64,000 nucleotides of DNA from a candidate division LCP-89 bacterium (GTDB lineage: Bacteria; Electryoneota; B3-LCP). The position numbers and the translations under genes are program-made. Location of the stretch: the NCBI GenBank assembly GCA_025774555.1, contig JALGVT010000002.1, positions 62,001 to 126,000 on the forward strand, read 5' to 3'. Positions 37,018 through 45,060 of this stretch are shown here, piece by piece (within the stretch, counting starts at the first letter, position 1; every line of letters begins with the position of its first letter). The notes beneath the pieces were generated by a model. That model saw nothing but the letters and a program-made list of their open reading frames with translations. It was not told where the DNA came from and did not search any database.

Positions 37018-37791
37018 ATGAATCGCTTGCTCATATTACTGTTAATTGTCCTGACCGGGACGCCTTTTGCTTCGGCAGCCGAATTCAGCGGCGTCGGCAT
37101 CCGGTTCGGCTTGAATATCGCCGGTCAAACAGGATCGGAACATTTCTTCCTGTATTCTGATGATGAATATACAGGCGGGTCTAAAGATAATCGTTTAGGC
37201 TTCTGCGTCGGCGGATTTATCATTTATCAGGTGACAGATTGGTTCGCCATTCAACCGGAAGTTCTAATATCGGTGAAAGGATCGAAATTCGACGAATCAG
37301 GAAAATCCACCGAAACGGACTCGCTTCTTTATGTTCATGAAATCAATTGGGAAAACCGTGAAACGTGGAAGATGAGCTGCCTCGAGATTCCATTGCTGGC
37401 GAAATTTACACTCCCGGGGAAACGTGCGATCAAACCACATCTCACGTTAGGACCGGTCTTGAGCCTTAACCTCGGATCGAAAGTGGACTGGTCATTGAGC
37501 GGCACGCATGTAATCAACGGTTCATTGCAGGACGCCTGGGAAGATGCCTCGAAAGACGATATCGATGGTTTGAACAATGTGAACTGGTGTTACCTGATTG
37601 GTTTTGGGGTTGATTTTGACTTGAAGGCAAGCAGGATGATTGTCGATGTGCGCTACACGGCAGATTTAACCGAAAATGATTCGTACTCGGTGGAATTTGA
37701 CAATCCAGAATGGGGACACTATGAGCGAAATGGATTGAACTTGAAGAACAACGTTGTGGCAATCACTTTTGGGTATATGTTCAATTTGTAA
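37018..37791 (+). CDS. PorT-like outer-membrane beta-barrel protein
   Basis: 257 residues. Signal peptide of about 20 residues (MNRLLILLLIVLTGTPFASA), then alternating strands typical of the PorT/OmpW-like barrel family: GIRFGLNIAGQTGS, CVGGFIIYQVTDWFAIQPEV, LEIPLLAKFTLPG and KPHLTLGPVLSLNLGS, ending with a strand AITFGYMFNL. Outer-membrane location is clear; its role (porin, T9SS part or other) is not. Confidence 0.8.
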   Translation: MNRLLILLLIVLTGTPFASAAEFSGVGIRFGLNIAGQTGSEHFFLYSDDEYTGGSKDNRLGFCVGGFIIYQVTDWFAIQPEVLISVKGSKFDESGKSTETDSLLYVHEINWENRETWKMSCLEIPLLAKFTLPGKRAIKPHLTLGPVLSLNLGSKVDWSLSGTHVINGSLQDAWEDASKDDIDGLNNVNWCYLIGFGVDFDLKASRMIVDVRYTADLTENDSYSVEFDNPEWGHYERNGLNLKNNVVAITFGYMFNL

Positions 37792-37930
37792 GGCGCTCAA
37801 TATCCAATGATAACAACAGAGCCGTCCCGATTTCATTACCACACATTATGACTGTCAGCCGTGGTAAAAATGTCTTATAAAGCTGTTAATTCCTTATTTT
37901 TTCTAAATTCAGCGCCACTAAGAAATTCTG

Positions 37931-38171
37931 AAGTTTTATCTTGACAAAAATATATTTCTGTGATATATTTAGCCAGATTCTGCATGCAGCCATCACTGCT
38001 TAACCTGTCTAACTCACTGTTATTGCAGAAACAACCTTAAACGATATCAGCAACAGCTTGATATTATTGGTTTTACCTAAAGGAATATTAGAACAGTTAT
38101 CAGACCAAAGAAATAACGCAGAACAAGAGAAAGCAGACATATAAAAAACTTTGATTCCGAAGGTTTACATT
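37931..38171 (+). repeat. Upstream copy of a duplicated promoter-leader, no gene attached
   Basis: About 241 bp closely similar to 38295-38540. It keeps a full promoter, TTGACA (37941-37946), 17 bases, TATATT (37964-37969), and the ribosome-site region, but ends in ATT where the second copy has the ATG. After it 38172-38294 shows no reading frame. Confidence 0.75.
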
Positions 38172-38272
38172 AAATAGCCAAAGTAAGTTCCACAATTAAA
38201 ATCAGACCTGAATGTTTATAACGAGTTGACTTTTAAAGCTGGAATCATATTTATTTTACTGTTCTTCGTAGC

Positions 38273-38288
38273 CTTTTATGCATAAAAG
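38273..38288. promoter_or_regulatory. Perfect 16-bp palindrome upstream of the second promoter
   Basis: CTTTTATGCATAAAAG, ending 16 bp before the -35 hexamer at 38305. Possible operator; nothing more can be said. Confidence 0.35.
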
Positions 38289-38304
38289 AAATATTAGTTT
38301 TATC

Positions 38305-38333
38305 TTGACAAAAATAGATTTCTGTCATATATT
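38305..38333 (+). promoter_or_regulatory. Consensus promoter of the major outer-membrane protein gene
   Basis: TTGACA (38305-38310), 17-base spacer, TATATT (38328-38333). It gives a leader of about 200 bases that is conserved with the upstream copy, ending in CCGGAGG before the ATG at 38538. Confidence 0.8.
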
Positions 38334-38537
38334 TACCCAAATTTAGTATGCAGCCATCACTGTTTAGCCCATCTAACTCACTATTAATGCAGAAATAAGG
38401 CAAGTTAACCGCGTAACAATTTGATATTATTAGTTTTAACCTAAAGGTATATTAATGTAGTTATCAAATTAAAGAAGTAAAGCAGAAAAAAGAGAAAGCA
38501 GACATACAAAAAAAAAACTTTAATTCCGGAGGTTCAC

Positions 38538-39647
38538 ATGAAGAAGTTTGTACTGTTAACCTTAGCTATAGTGCTAAGTTTTACGTTAATTGCCTCGGCA
38601 ACTGACACACGCGTTATGACACTGGGACAGGTCAACAATATCGTTAAGGATGACGCCAATGTCTTCCTCTATCCATCCACTATCAACTTCTATAACGACA
38701 TGGTCGTTGCGGAAGTGGACGGTTTGGACTTTTTCCGATTTGGCGCACACTACAACCTCGGCGAAGATAACGGCGTAGTCGGACTCTACTTCGACAAATG
38801 TGGCATTGTGCTTGATCCCGCCTTCCAACCCGATAACTGGTTCGGTGACGGTGTGATCGACAACCGTTTACAGTTGATCTATGGTCGTCCCATTGGTGAC
38901 AATTATTTAGGTGTCGGTTTGAATTTCTTCTCTGACAGCTATGTATCAGAAGCCGACGGTGATGATACTGAAGAGAAAAACCTCGCGTTTGGCATTGACG
39001 TAGGTTTGACCATGCTTGAAGAGAAATTGGACTTCGCAGTTGGCTTCATGATGGGACCGAACTGGACCTATATCGATGCCGCGGGTGATGATGTAACTGA
39101 ACCTGACGGCAACATGGGCATCAATCTCGGCGGTCGTTATTGGTACGAATTCAACGACGAAGTCATGTTCGTTCCGCATCTCGGTTTTGACTATATGACC
39201 GCTGGTGTAAAGGACCTTGGCAAAGTAACCGACATGACATTTGATCTGGGCTGGGGTGTGAACATCACGCCGGCAGACAACGTACTGATGCTCTTCGACT
39301 TTGGAATAACATACGGTACAGAGAAAAATGATCCTGAGGTCGGTGATGCAACCACCGATACCGAGATGACCCTGCCTTACTTCAAGGGTGGTCTTGAAGG
39401 TGACGTCTTTGACTGGTGGGATGTCCGCTTCGGCGCTGTCAAATACTGGAACAGCGAATCTGTGGAAGATACTTATAAAGCCGGCTGGTCAGACACCCAT
39501 ACATATCTCGGTTCCGGTCTGCACTTCGGTAACCTGGACATCGACGTCTGGATGGATCCCGATTTCGCACTGAACGGTCCCTACTTCGTATCAGGTAATG
39601 CCACAGCGATGGCTTACCAGGCTTCACTGGTCTACAACATTCCCTAA
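38538..39647 (+). CDS. Predicted outer-membrane beta-barrel protein of unknown function
   Basis: 369 residues. Signal peptide (MKKFVLLTLAIVLSFTLIAS), then many amphipathic strands (LQLIYGRPIGDNYLGVGLNF, MNLGGRYWYEFN-like segments, SLVYNIP terminus) without the T9SS tail. The consensus promoter, long leader, strong GGAGG and strong terminator suggest a highly expressed surface protein. Rich in Asp and Gly, no cysteines of note. I do not recognise a named family beyond the barrel type. Confidence 0.75.
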   Translation: MKKFVLLTLAIVLSFTLIASATDTRVMTLGQVNNIVKDDANVFLYPSTINFYNDMVVAEVDGLDFFRFGAHYNLGEDNGVVGLYFDKCGIVLDPAFQPDNWFGDGVIDNRLQLIYGRPIGDNYLGVGLNFFSDSYVSEADGDDTEEKNLAFGIDVGLTMLEEKLDFAVGFMMGPNWTYIDAAGDDVTEPDGNMGINLGGRYWYEFNDEVMFVPHLGFDYMTAGVKDLGKVTDMTFDLGWGVNITPADNVLMLFDFGITYGTEKNDPEVGDATTDTEMTLPYFKGGLEGDVFDWWDVRFGAVKYWNSESVEDTYKAGWSDTHTYLGSGLHFGNLDIDVWMDPDFALNGPYFVSGNATAMAYQASLVYNIP

Positions 39648-39664
39648 ACTGTGCTAACCACATC

Positions 39665-39696
39665 CCCGGGTCTATCGAATAGGCCCGGGTTTTTTT
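39665..39696 (+). terminator. Strong rho-independent terminator
   Basis: 11-bp stem CCCGGGTCTAT / ATAGGCCCGGG with a 3-base loop and one G-U pair, then seven T. Directly after the outer-membrane protein gene. Confidence 0.9.
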
Positions 39697-39892
39697 ATTA
39701 ATAATTTGTGAAATTATTCCCATCACTTTCATCTGGAGATGAAATCTACCTTTCGTGGACAAATCTTACTTCCCTACTAATTATCTTAAATTTTTCTTTA
39801 TCTTTTGTTTGAAGTTTTGTATATTATCGCTGTTGAATGTAAAACAAATTAGATCCAACCAGTTTTTACAACAGTTAAAAGGCGAGAAATCG

Positions 39893-40747
39893 ATGAAATT
39901 CGCGGGCAAAAAGAGTATTATTGGTGTCATAGCTTTATTTGCTCTGCTGTTCCTGATAGCTTCATGCAGTAATCAGCCGCAGAAGAGGACGCAGGGATCC
40001 AGCAATCTGGTTTACGTCAGGGCTGACGCTTCCCTCAAACCGACGCTGAAAGATGTCGCTGAGAAATATTCCTACGCGACTTATCAGAATATGGAGATTC
40101 AGTATAAGCCCGGCGGCGAAATGCTGGACATTCAGGAAGATGACAGCATAGACGTATTTATCTTCACGAATGATCATTTCATCGAAGAGGGCAGGAGCAA
40201 CGGACTGCTCGATTCCACCGGTGAAGTCACAATAGCTTACGCCGTTCCCTGTCTGATCGTACCTCGCCTGAACCCCTACCTCATTACCACGCTCACCGAT
40301 CTGACCAACCCAAAACTCAGAATTGGCATCGCGGACACTTCGAGCGACGTGCTCGGTTCTTTTACTCTCGAGATTTTAAGAGTGAATAACCTTTTTGATA
40401 AACTCGATCACCGTCTGATACAGATGGGTCCAACAGCGCTTGACCTCACCCGCGGTGTAACCCTATCGCAGGTGGATGCCGCAGTTGCCTGGACCTCTTC
40501 GGCGAACTGGAACCCGGAAGGCTTCGAGGTAATTCTTTTCACACCGTCGGAAATCCCCCGCGTTGCCATCATTACCGCAATTGAGAGTTACGAACCGATC
40601 GACGCCGAAAATGCCGACCGCTTGATAACCTATTTGAATTCAGACAGATGCCGCGAAATCTTCCGTAATTGGGGATATCTCATCTCAGAATCGGATGTAG
40701 TCATGTATGCTCCTGCAGCATTCTTTGGCGGCAAACCAGAGATGTAG
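39893..40747 (+). CDS. ModA-like substrate-binding lipoprotein
   Basis: About 284 residues from the ATG at 39893. Signal with lipobox IASC, then a periplasmic-binding fold: VYVRADASLKPTLKDVAEKY, VDVFIFTNDHFIEEG-like region, LRIGIADTSSDVLGSFTLEI and a late AITAIESYEPIDAENADRLI, which resembles molybdate-type (ModA) proteins. No modB or modC is beside it, so the ligand and partner transporter are unknown. The longer in-frame start at 39755 is unlikely because the signal peptide would be internal. Confidence 0.75.
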   Translation: MKFAGKKSIIGVIALFALLFLIASCSNQPQKRTQGSSNLVYVRADASLKPTLKDVAEKYSYATYQNMEIQYKPGGEMLDIQEDDSIDVFIFTNDHFIEEGRSNGLLDSTGEVTIAYAVPCLIVPRLNPYLITTLTDLTNPKLRIGIADTSSDVLGSFTLEILRVNNLFDKLDHRLIQMGPTALDLTRGVTLSQVDAAVAWTSSANWNPEGFEVILFTPSEIPRVAIITAIESYEPIDAENADRLITYLNSDRCREIFRNWGYLISESDVVMYAPAAFFGGKPEM

Positions 40748-40844
40748 ATAATACCGCCCTCCCATCTCCATAAACCCACGCCTTAATAATTCCTTCGCTT
40801 CAAGCGCGAACCGCTTGAGTTTTACGCGAAATCTCCCTTTTAGG

Positions 40845-40873
40845 TTGCATTTTAAGTGAAATCTCCTTACATT
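40845..40873 (+). promoter_or_regulatory. Promoter of the aconitase gene
   Basis: TTGCAT (40845-40850), 17 bases, TACATT (40868-40873). The motif GAAATCTCC occurs at about 40828 and 40858, 30 bp apart, and may be a regulator site. Confidence 0.5.
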
Positions 40874-40903
40874 GAAATACTTTAACTTTAATTTCAGAAG
40901 GTT

Positions 40904-42790
40904 ATGTTAATTATGAAGATGAATATAGCACAGAAGATCATCAGCGAGCATATTGTCTCGGGTGATCTGACACCGGGATCGCCAATCGCTCTGCGGATAG
41001 ATCAGACACTGACACAGGACGCAACCGGCACTATGGCTTACCTGCAATTTGAGGCGCTCGGTATTCCGCGAGTAAAGACCGAGCTTTCTGTATCCTACGT
41101 CGATCATAATATGCTGCAGTCCGGTTTTGAAAACGCCGACGATCATCGTTTTCTCCAGAGCATAGCTGCAAAATACGGCATCTTCTTCTCCAGACCGGGC
41201 AACGGTATCTGCCACCAGGTTCATTTAGAACGGTTTGGAGCGCCGGGTAAAACGTTACTCGGTTCAGACAGTCACACTCCGACCGGCGGCGGCATCGGCA
41301 TGATTGCTATGGGCGCTGGCGGATTGGACGTCGCGCTGGCAATGGGAGGACAGGCTTTCAATCTGCGTATGCCCAAAGTCGTCGGGATCAAGCTGACAGG
41401 AAAACTGCCACCTTTCGTCAGCGGCAAGGACGTTATTTTAGAAGTGCTTCGCAGACTTACAGTCAAGGGCGGAGTCGGCAAGATCATGGAATATCATGGC
41501 GATGGCGTTGACAGCTTAGACGTCCCTGACCGTGCCACCATTACCAACATGGGCGCTGAACTGGGCGCGACTACCAGCGTCTTTCCATCCGATGAGAAGA
41601 CCCTGCATTACCTCAAAGCACAGGGACGCAAAGAGGTCTGGAAGGAACTGGTTGCCGATCCCGGCTGCACTTATGATGAAGAACTTGAGATCAACCTCGA
41701 TGAATTAGAGCCGATGATTGCTCAGCCGCACATGCCCGATAACGTGGTCAAAGTCAGCGAGATCGCCGGATTGAAGGTTCAACAGGTGGCATTCGGGAGC
41801 TGCACCAACAGCAGCTACCGTGATCTGAACGTCATGGCGCACATGCTAAAGGGCAAGCATATTCACACAGGCTTGTCCGCCGGTCTTTCTCCGGGCAGCA
41901 AACAGGTCATGGATGAAATCCTGCACAACGGAGCCATGATCCCCATCGTTGAGGCGGGAGTGCGCATCCTGGAAAGCTCCTGCGGAGCCTGTATCGGTAT
42001 GGGCTTCTCGCCGCCGACCGAAGGCGTTACCATTCGTACCTTTAACCGCAACTTCTTAGGACGCACCGGCACCAAGAGTGGTCTGGCATACCTTGCTTCA
42101 CCGGAAACCGCAGTCGCCTGCGCCATCACCGGCGAAATCACCGATCCGCGCGATCTCGGCATTGAACCGGTCGAAGTCAAACTGCCGGATAAATTCCGCG
42201 TCGATGATTCCATGATCATCCCGCCATCGGATGAACCGGATAGAGTCGAGATAATACGCGGACCAAACATAAAATCGCTGCCCATGAACAAGGAGCTGCC
42301 GAATACACTGAAAGGCGAAGTTCTACTGAAAACGGAAGATAACATCACCACCGATCATATTATGCCGGCAGGAGCAAAGATTCTCCCCAAGAGGTCGAAT
42401 ATCCCCGCCATCGCAGAGCATGTCTTTGAGGTTCTGGATCCGACTTTCCCGAAGCGCGCCAAAGAGGCTGGCAGCGGATTTGTCGTCGGTGGTCACAATT
42501 ACGGTCAGGGCTCATCGCGTGAACATGCTGCTTTAGCGCCGATGTATCTGGGCTTGAAGGCAGTGCTGGTAAAATCCTTCGCGCGGATTCATCTCGCTAA
42601 CCTGATCAACTTCGGCATCATTCCCATGACCTTCGCCAATGAAGCGGATTACGATAAAATAGATCAGGGAGACCTGCTGGAAATCTCCGTTGGTGATCTT
42701 TCTTCCGGCAAGTTGACGGTAAAAGACGTTACCAAGGGCATAGACGTCCCTGCTGAACATCCGCTGAACGAGCGCGAAATCGCCTCATGA
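40904..42790 (+). CDS. Aconitate hydratase (short, Aquifex-type)
   Basis: 628 residues. Isomerises citrate and isocitrate. The three 4Fe-4S ligands are visible: Cys300 (FGSCTNSS), Cys360 and Cys363 (SSCGACIGMGF). Other signatures are LLGSDSHTPTGGGIGM and the C-terminal swivel domain with NYGQGSSREHAALAP. At about 630 residues it is shorter than AcnA/AcnB and matches the compact type of Aquifex and delta-proteobacteria. Start could also be the ATG at 40913. The TCA partner icd lies about 3 kb downstream past an accessory island. Confidence 0.93.
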   Translation: MLIMKMNIAQKIISEHIVSGDLTPGSPIALRIDQTLTQDATGTMAYLQFEALGIPRVKTELSVSYVDHNMLQSGFENADDHRFLQSIAAKYGIFFSRPGNGICHQVHLERFGAPGKTLLGSDSHTPTGGGIGMIAMGAGGLDVALAMGGQAFNLRMPKVVGIKLTGKLPPFVSGKDVILEVLRRLTVKGGVGKIMEYHGDGVDSLDVPDRATITNMGAELGATTSVFPSDEKTLHYLKAQGRKEVWKELVADPGCTYDEELEINLDELEPMIAQPHMPDNVVKVSEIAGLKVQQVAFGSCTNSSYRDLNVMAHMLKGKHIHTGLSAGLSPGSKQVMDEILHNGAMIPIVEAGVRILESSCGACIGMGFSPPTEGVTIRTFNRNFLGRTGTKSGLAYLASPETAVACAITGEITDPRDLGIEPVEVKLPDKFRVDDSMIIPPSDEPDRVEIIRGPNIKSLPMNKELPNTLKGEVLLKTEDNITTDHIMPAGAKILPKRSNIPAIAEHVFEVLDPTFPKRAKEAGSGFVVGGHNYGQGSSREHAALAPMYLGLKAVLVKSFARIHLANLINFGIIPMTFANEADYDKIDQGDLLEISVGDLSSGKLTVKDVTKGIDVPAEHPLNEREIAS

Positions 42791-42840
42791 AAGCGGGCGG
42801 CGCGCTGGCATTTGCTAAGCAAAACGCGTAGCAAAGTTGT

Positions 42841-42876
42841 TGTGTCAGGTCCTTAGCGAAGCGGAGACCTGACACA
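42841..42876. repeat. REP-like palindrome A
   Basis: 11-bp arms TGTGTCAGGTC / GACCTGACACA with a 14-base loop. Followed by about 68 bp that are repeated almost exactly at 43734-43801. Confidence 0.75.
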
Positions 42877-42942
42877 GGATCAACGTCAGATCTCTACTTC
42901 GATAATGATTTAATAGAACATAAAAATCAGTTCACTGTTGCG
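42877..42942 (+). repeat. Direct repeat, left copy
   Basis: About 66-68 bp, identical to 43735-43801 at all but two positions. The two copies bracket the PD-(D/E)XK-like gene. Confidence 0.75.
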
Positions 42943-42970
42943 TCAGATACTGTCTATATGTGGTGGGGAG

Positions 42971-42989
42971 GTCAGGCATTCCTGCCTGA
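42971..42989. repeat. Small palindrome shared with the ruvC-ruvA gap
   Basis: GTCAGGCATTCCTGCCTGA, the same sequence as 35337-35355. Confidence 0.6.
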
Positions 42990-43012
42990 TAATTAGTTAG
43001 GGATTTTCAACT

Positions 43013-43054
43013 GCGTCCGGCCCTGTCCCCCAGCTGACTGATGAGACCTGACGC
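43013..43054. repeat. REP-like palindrome B (degenerate left arm)
   Basis: GCGTCCGG on the left; intact GACCTGACGC at 43045-43054. A half unit GCGTCAGATACTGTC lies at 42940-42954. Confidence 0.6.
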
Positions 43055-43073
43055 CCAATCAGTGTATATAACA

Positions 43074-43107
43074 ACGTCAGGTCTCCGCTTCGCTAAGGAC
43101 CCGACGT
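43074..43107. repeat. REP-like palindrome C (inverted orientation)
   Basis: ACGTCAGGTC / GACCCGACGT. Its loop is the reverse complement of that of copy A, so it is the same unit inverted. Ends 24 bp before the next gene. Confidence 0.7.
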
Positions 43108-43131
43108 AACAGGTAATGTTAGGAGGTCACA

Positions 43132-43644
43132 ATGGCAACAGGACGATCACAATTTGTTGGAGCATCCGGGCAGTTTTATCTTGCATATGGACTAGCTGTC
43201 CGTGAAATCAATGCTAGCCTAACTCTGGGTAATGCTCCGAGCGTCGATGTCTTGGCATCATCTCGCGACGGCAGACATACTCTTTCATTTCAGGTAAAAA
43301 CATCACGTAACGCATACCGTCGAAATCGTTATGGAAGTGAAGGATTCGAGTGGGATGTAGGCAAAGGTGTAATCGGAAAACACCGCGAGACGTTTTGGTA
43401 TGCATTTGTCGATCTACACGAAAAAGACGAAAGATGGGATCCTAAAATTTTCTTTGTTCCTTCACGCTGGGTTGCCGAGTTCGTGAAACCTGATTTCACA
43501 AGGTACATGTACTTTCTCCCCATTACCGTAAGTGAATTAACTCTGGAGCGCTGGGATTTAGTACAAGGATTCCTCGCTGGTAAGAAGGCTGCGCGTGATT
43601 GGGCAAATGACTGGCCAGAAAACAAGCTTGTAAAGTGGCGGTAG
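43132..43644 (+). CDS. PD-(D/E)XK-like protein of unknown function
   Basis: 170 residues. N-terminal GASGQFYLAYGLAVREI and then Asp39 (NAPSVDVLAS) and FQVKTS with Gln54-x-Lys56, the arrangement of a PD-(D/E)XK nuclease core with Gln in place of Glu. C-terminal FFVPSRWVAEFV. The fold is inferred; activity is not assured. AGGAGG lies ten bases before the ATG. The gene is bracketed by REP palindromes and a 68-bp direct repeat, and an attC-like half site follows its stop, so it looks like a captured unit. Confidence 0.6.
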   Translation: MATGRSQFVGASGQFYLAYGLAVREINASLTLGNAPSVDVLASSRDGRHTLSFQVKTSRNAYRRNRYGSEGFEWDVGKGVIGKHRETFWYAFVDLHEKDERWDPKIFFVPSRWVAEFVKPDFTRYMYFLPITVSELTLERWDLVQGFLAGKKAARDWANDWPENKLVKWR

Positions 43645-43650
43645 ACCTCC

Positions 43651-43674
43651 TAAGAAGGCGCTGCACCGGATAAT
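43651..43674 (+). other. attC-like left half site
   Basis: CCTAAGAAGGCGCTGCACCG directly after the gene stop resembles the 5' part of integron attC sites (CCTAAC, then AGGCGC). The right half is absent; REP palindrome D begins about 15 bp later. Confidence 0.4.
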
Positions 43675-43687
43675 TTCCATTTTCAGT

Positions 43688-43734
43688 TGTGTCAGGTCCT
43701 TAGTCCCGCTATGTCGGGACGGAGACCTGACACA
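43688..43734. repeat. REP-like palindrome D
   Basis: TGTGTCAGGTC / GACCTGACACA with an inner hairpin GTCCCG / CGGGAC. Confidence 0.75.
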
Positions 43735-43801
43735 GGATCAACGTCAGATCTCTACTTCGATAATGATTTAATAGCACATAAAAATGAGTTCACTGTTGCG
43801 T
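43735..43801 (+). repeat. Direct repeat, right copy
   Basis: Second copy of 42877-42942, with two mismatches. Confidence 0.75.
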
Positions 43802-43839
43802 AAGGTCCTGTCCCGACTTGTCGGGATGAGACCTGACGC
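43798..43839. repeat. REP-like palindrome E, just upstream of the RAYT gene
   Basis: GCGTAAGGTC / GACCTGACGC with inner TCCCGACTTGTCGGGA hairpin; ends 9 bp before the ATG of the transposase gene. Confidence 0.75.
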
Positions 43840-43848
43840 CAAATCATC

Positions 43849-44331
43849 ATGGGATTGCGATTTCCACATCAAATTTACGGTAAGTGTTTCTTCATTACAT
43901 CTACTTTCAAAGAGTGGCGAAAACTAGGTGAAATCGGCGGCTTTTACGAAGCGCTCGCAGACTCTTTGATATTTTACTCAAATAAGTATGACACACAGAT
44001 TATCGGGTATGTCTTCATGCCCTCACATGTTCATTTCATCTTGATCATTGACGGCGCAGTTTTATCGAACTTCATGCGTGATTTTAAGAAGTTCATCGGG
44101 CAAAAAGCTGCCTCTGATCTTGGGTTGGGTAAGGGCGGAATTTGGATGCCGCGATATGATCGGGTTGAGATTCACAGCGAAGATATTTTGCTGACTAAGC
44201 TGAATTATATACATTTCAATCCTGTGAAGGATAGACTGGTTGGGAAACCTGAAGATTGGCTCTGGTCAAGCGCTGGGGAATATATTTTAGATCGAAAGGG
44301 AGTAATTCCAATTTTTAGAGACTGGAAGTAA
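43849..44331 (+). CDS. REP-associated tyrosine transposase (RAYT, Y1 family)
   Basis: 160 residues. The HUH motif is His60-Val-His62 in MPSHVHFILII. The probable nucleophile is Tyr103 in WMPRYDRVEIHSEDIL, and LNYIHFNPVKDRL is the typical C-terminal signature. RAYTs are single-copy IS200-like enzymes that process and spread REP palindromes. Here REP copies lie at both ends of the gene (43798-43839 and 44334-44350) and seven more lie within 6.5 kb. No second transposon end or TnpB is seen. No obvious ribosome site; the start ATG could be read from a transcript covering palindrome E. Confidence 0.88.
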   Translation: MGLRFPHQIYGKCFFITSTFKEWRKLGEIGGFYEALADSLIFYSNKYDTQIIGYVFMPSHVHFILIIDGAVLSNFMRDFKKFIGQKAASDLGLGKGGIWMPRYDRVEIHSEDILLTKLNYIHFNPVKDRLVGKPEDWLWSSAGEYILDRKGVIPIFRDWK

Positions 44332-44333
44332 CA

Positions 44334-44350
44334 GCGTCAGGTCCTGACAC
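44334..44350. repeat. REP-like palindrome F (collapsed)
   Basis: GTCAGG-T-CCTGAC; the loop has been lost. Ends 9 bp before the mntA-like start. Confidence 0.6.
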
Positions 44351-44359
44351 CCAGATACT

Positions 44360-44650
44360 ATGATACAAGAAACAAACGCACATTACCAACAGGTTGTCTC
44401 GATTCTCACCAAACATGGTGTGAAGAAAATCGCTATCTTCGGTTCACATGCCCGGGGGGAAGCGAAAAAGCAGAGCGATCTGGATATATTGGTGGAGTTC
44501 TCAGGCAGAAAAAGCCTTCTCGATCTCATAGGAATCGAAATGGAATTGTCCGAGAAATTAAATCTTAAAGTAGATCTGTTAACTGAAAAAGCGATCAGCC
44601 CCTATCTAATTGACAGAATCAAACAAGAGGCGAAGGTAATTTACGGATGA
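44360..44650 (+). CDS. mntA: MntA-type nucleotidyltransferase antitoxin
   Basis: 96 residues. Minimal nucleotidyltransferase with GSHARGEAKKQSDLDILVEF: Gly28-Ser29, Asp40 and Asp42. MntA proteins AMPylate the HepT toxin and so neutralise it. The gene overlaps the hepT-like gene by ATGA, the standard pair arrangement. Confidence 0.9.
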   Translation: MIQETNAHYQQVVSILTKHGVKKIAIFGSHARGEAKKQSDLDILVEFSGRKSLLDLIGIEMELSEKLNLKVDLLTEKAISPYLIDRIKQEAKVIYG

Positions 44651-44982
44651 AAGATCATCTGATATATCTGAGACACATCTTAGATGCCATTCACCAGATT
44701 GAAGAATATACTGGAGACATTAAACAAACCGATTTTCTGTCAAACAGGATGGCGCAGGATGCCATTATCAGAGAACTGGAAATCATTGGTGAAGCTGTAA
44801 AGAGGCTGCCCATAAAATTAAGAGAAAAATACTCTGAAATACCATGGAAAATGATGGCAGGAATGCGAGATAAGCTGATCCATGATTACTTCGGTGTCGA
44901 TCTGGAAGCGGTCTGGGATACTGCCACGATTGAAATACCCGAAATAAAAGAAAGAATCCTTTACATCATTGATCATGTGTAG
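44647..44982 (+). CDS. hepT: HepT-type HEPN toxin (DUF86)
   Basis: 111 residues, all helical. The HEPN ribonuclease motif R-x4-H-x-Y is present as RDKLIHDY (Arg74, His79, Tyr81); the Tyr is the expected AMPylation site. Other family signatures are AIIRELEIIGEAVKRLP and IPWKMMAGMRDKLIH. Active residues are intact, so the pair is likely functional. REP palindromes flank the pair on both sides. Confidence 0.9.
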   Translation: MKDHLIYLRHILDAIHQIEEYTGDIKQTDFLSNRMAQDAIIRELEIIGEAVKRLPIKLREKYSEIPWKMMAGMRDKLIHDYFGVDLEAVWDTATIEIPEIKERILYIIDHV

Positions 44983-44998
44983 TAGTGTAATTTCAGTT

Positions 44999-45040
44999 GT
45001 GTAAGGTCCTGTCCACCCACCGACTGATGTGACCTGACGC
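44999..45040. repeat. REP-like palindrome G
   Basis: GTGTAAGGTCC on the left, GACCTGACGC on the right. Between hepT and trmO. Confidence 0.7.
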
Positions 45041-45060
45041 AACAGATCAGAATTGGATAA

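Noticed and set aside
37792-38537. Riboswitch ahead of the outer-membrane protein gene
   Set aside because: The leader is long and duplicated but shows no known riboswitch core and no terminator-like fold; only reported as a conserved leader.
43849-44331. Ordinary IS200/IS605 insertion sequence
   Set aside because: No TnpB, no typical IS ends; gene is single and flanked by REP palindromes, so RAYT is preferred.
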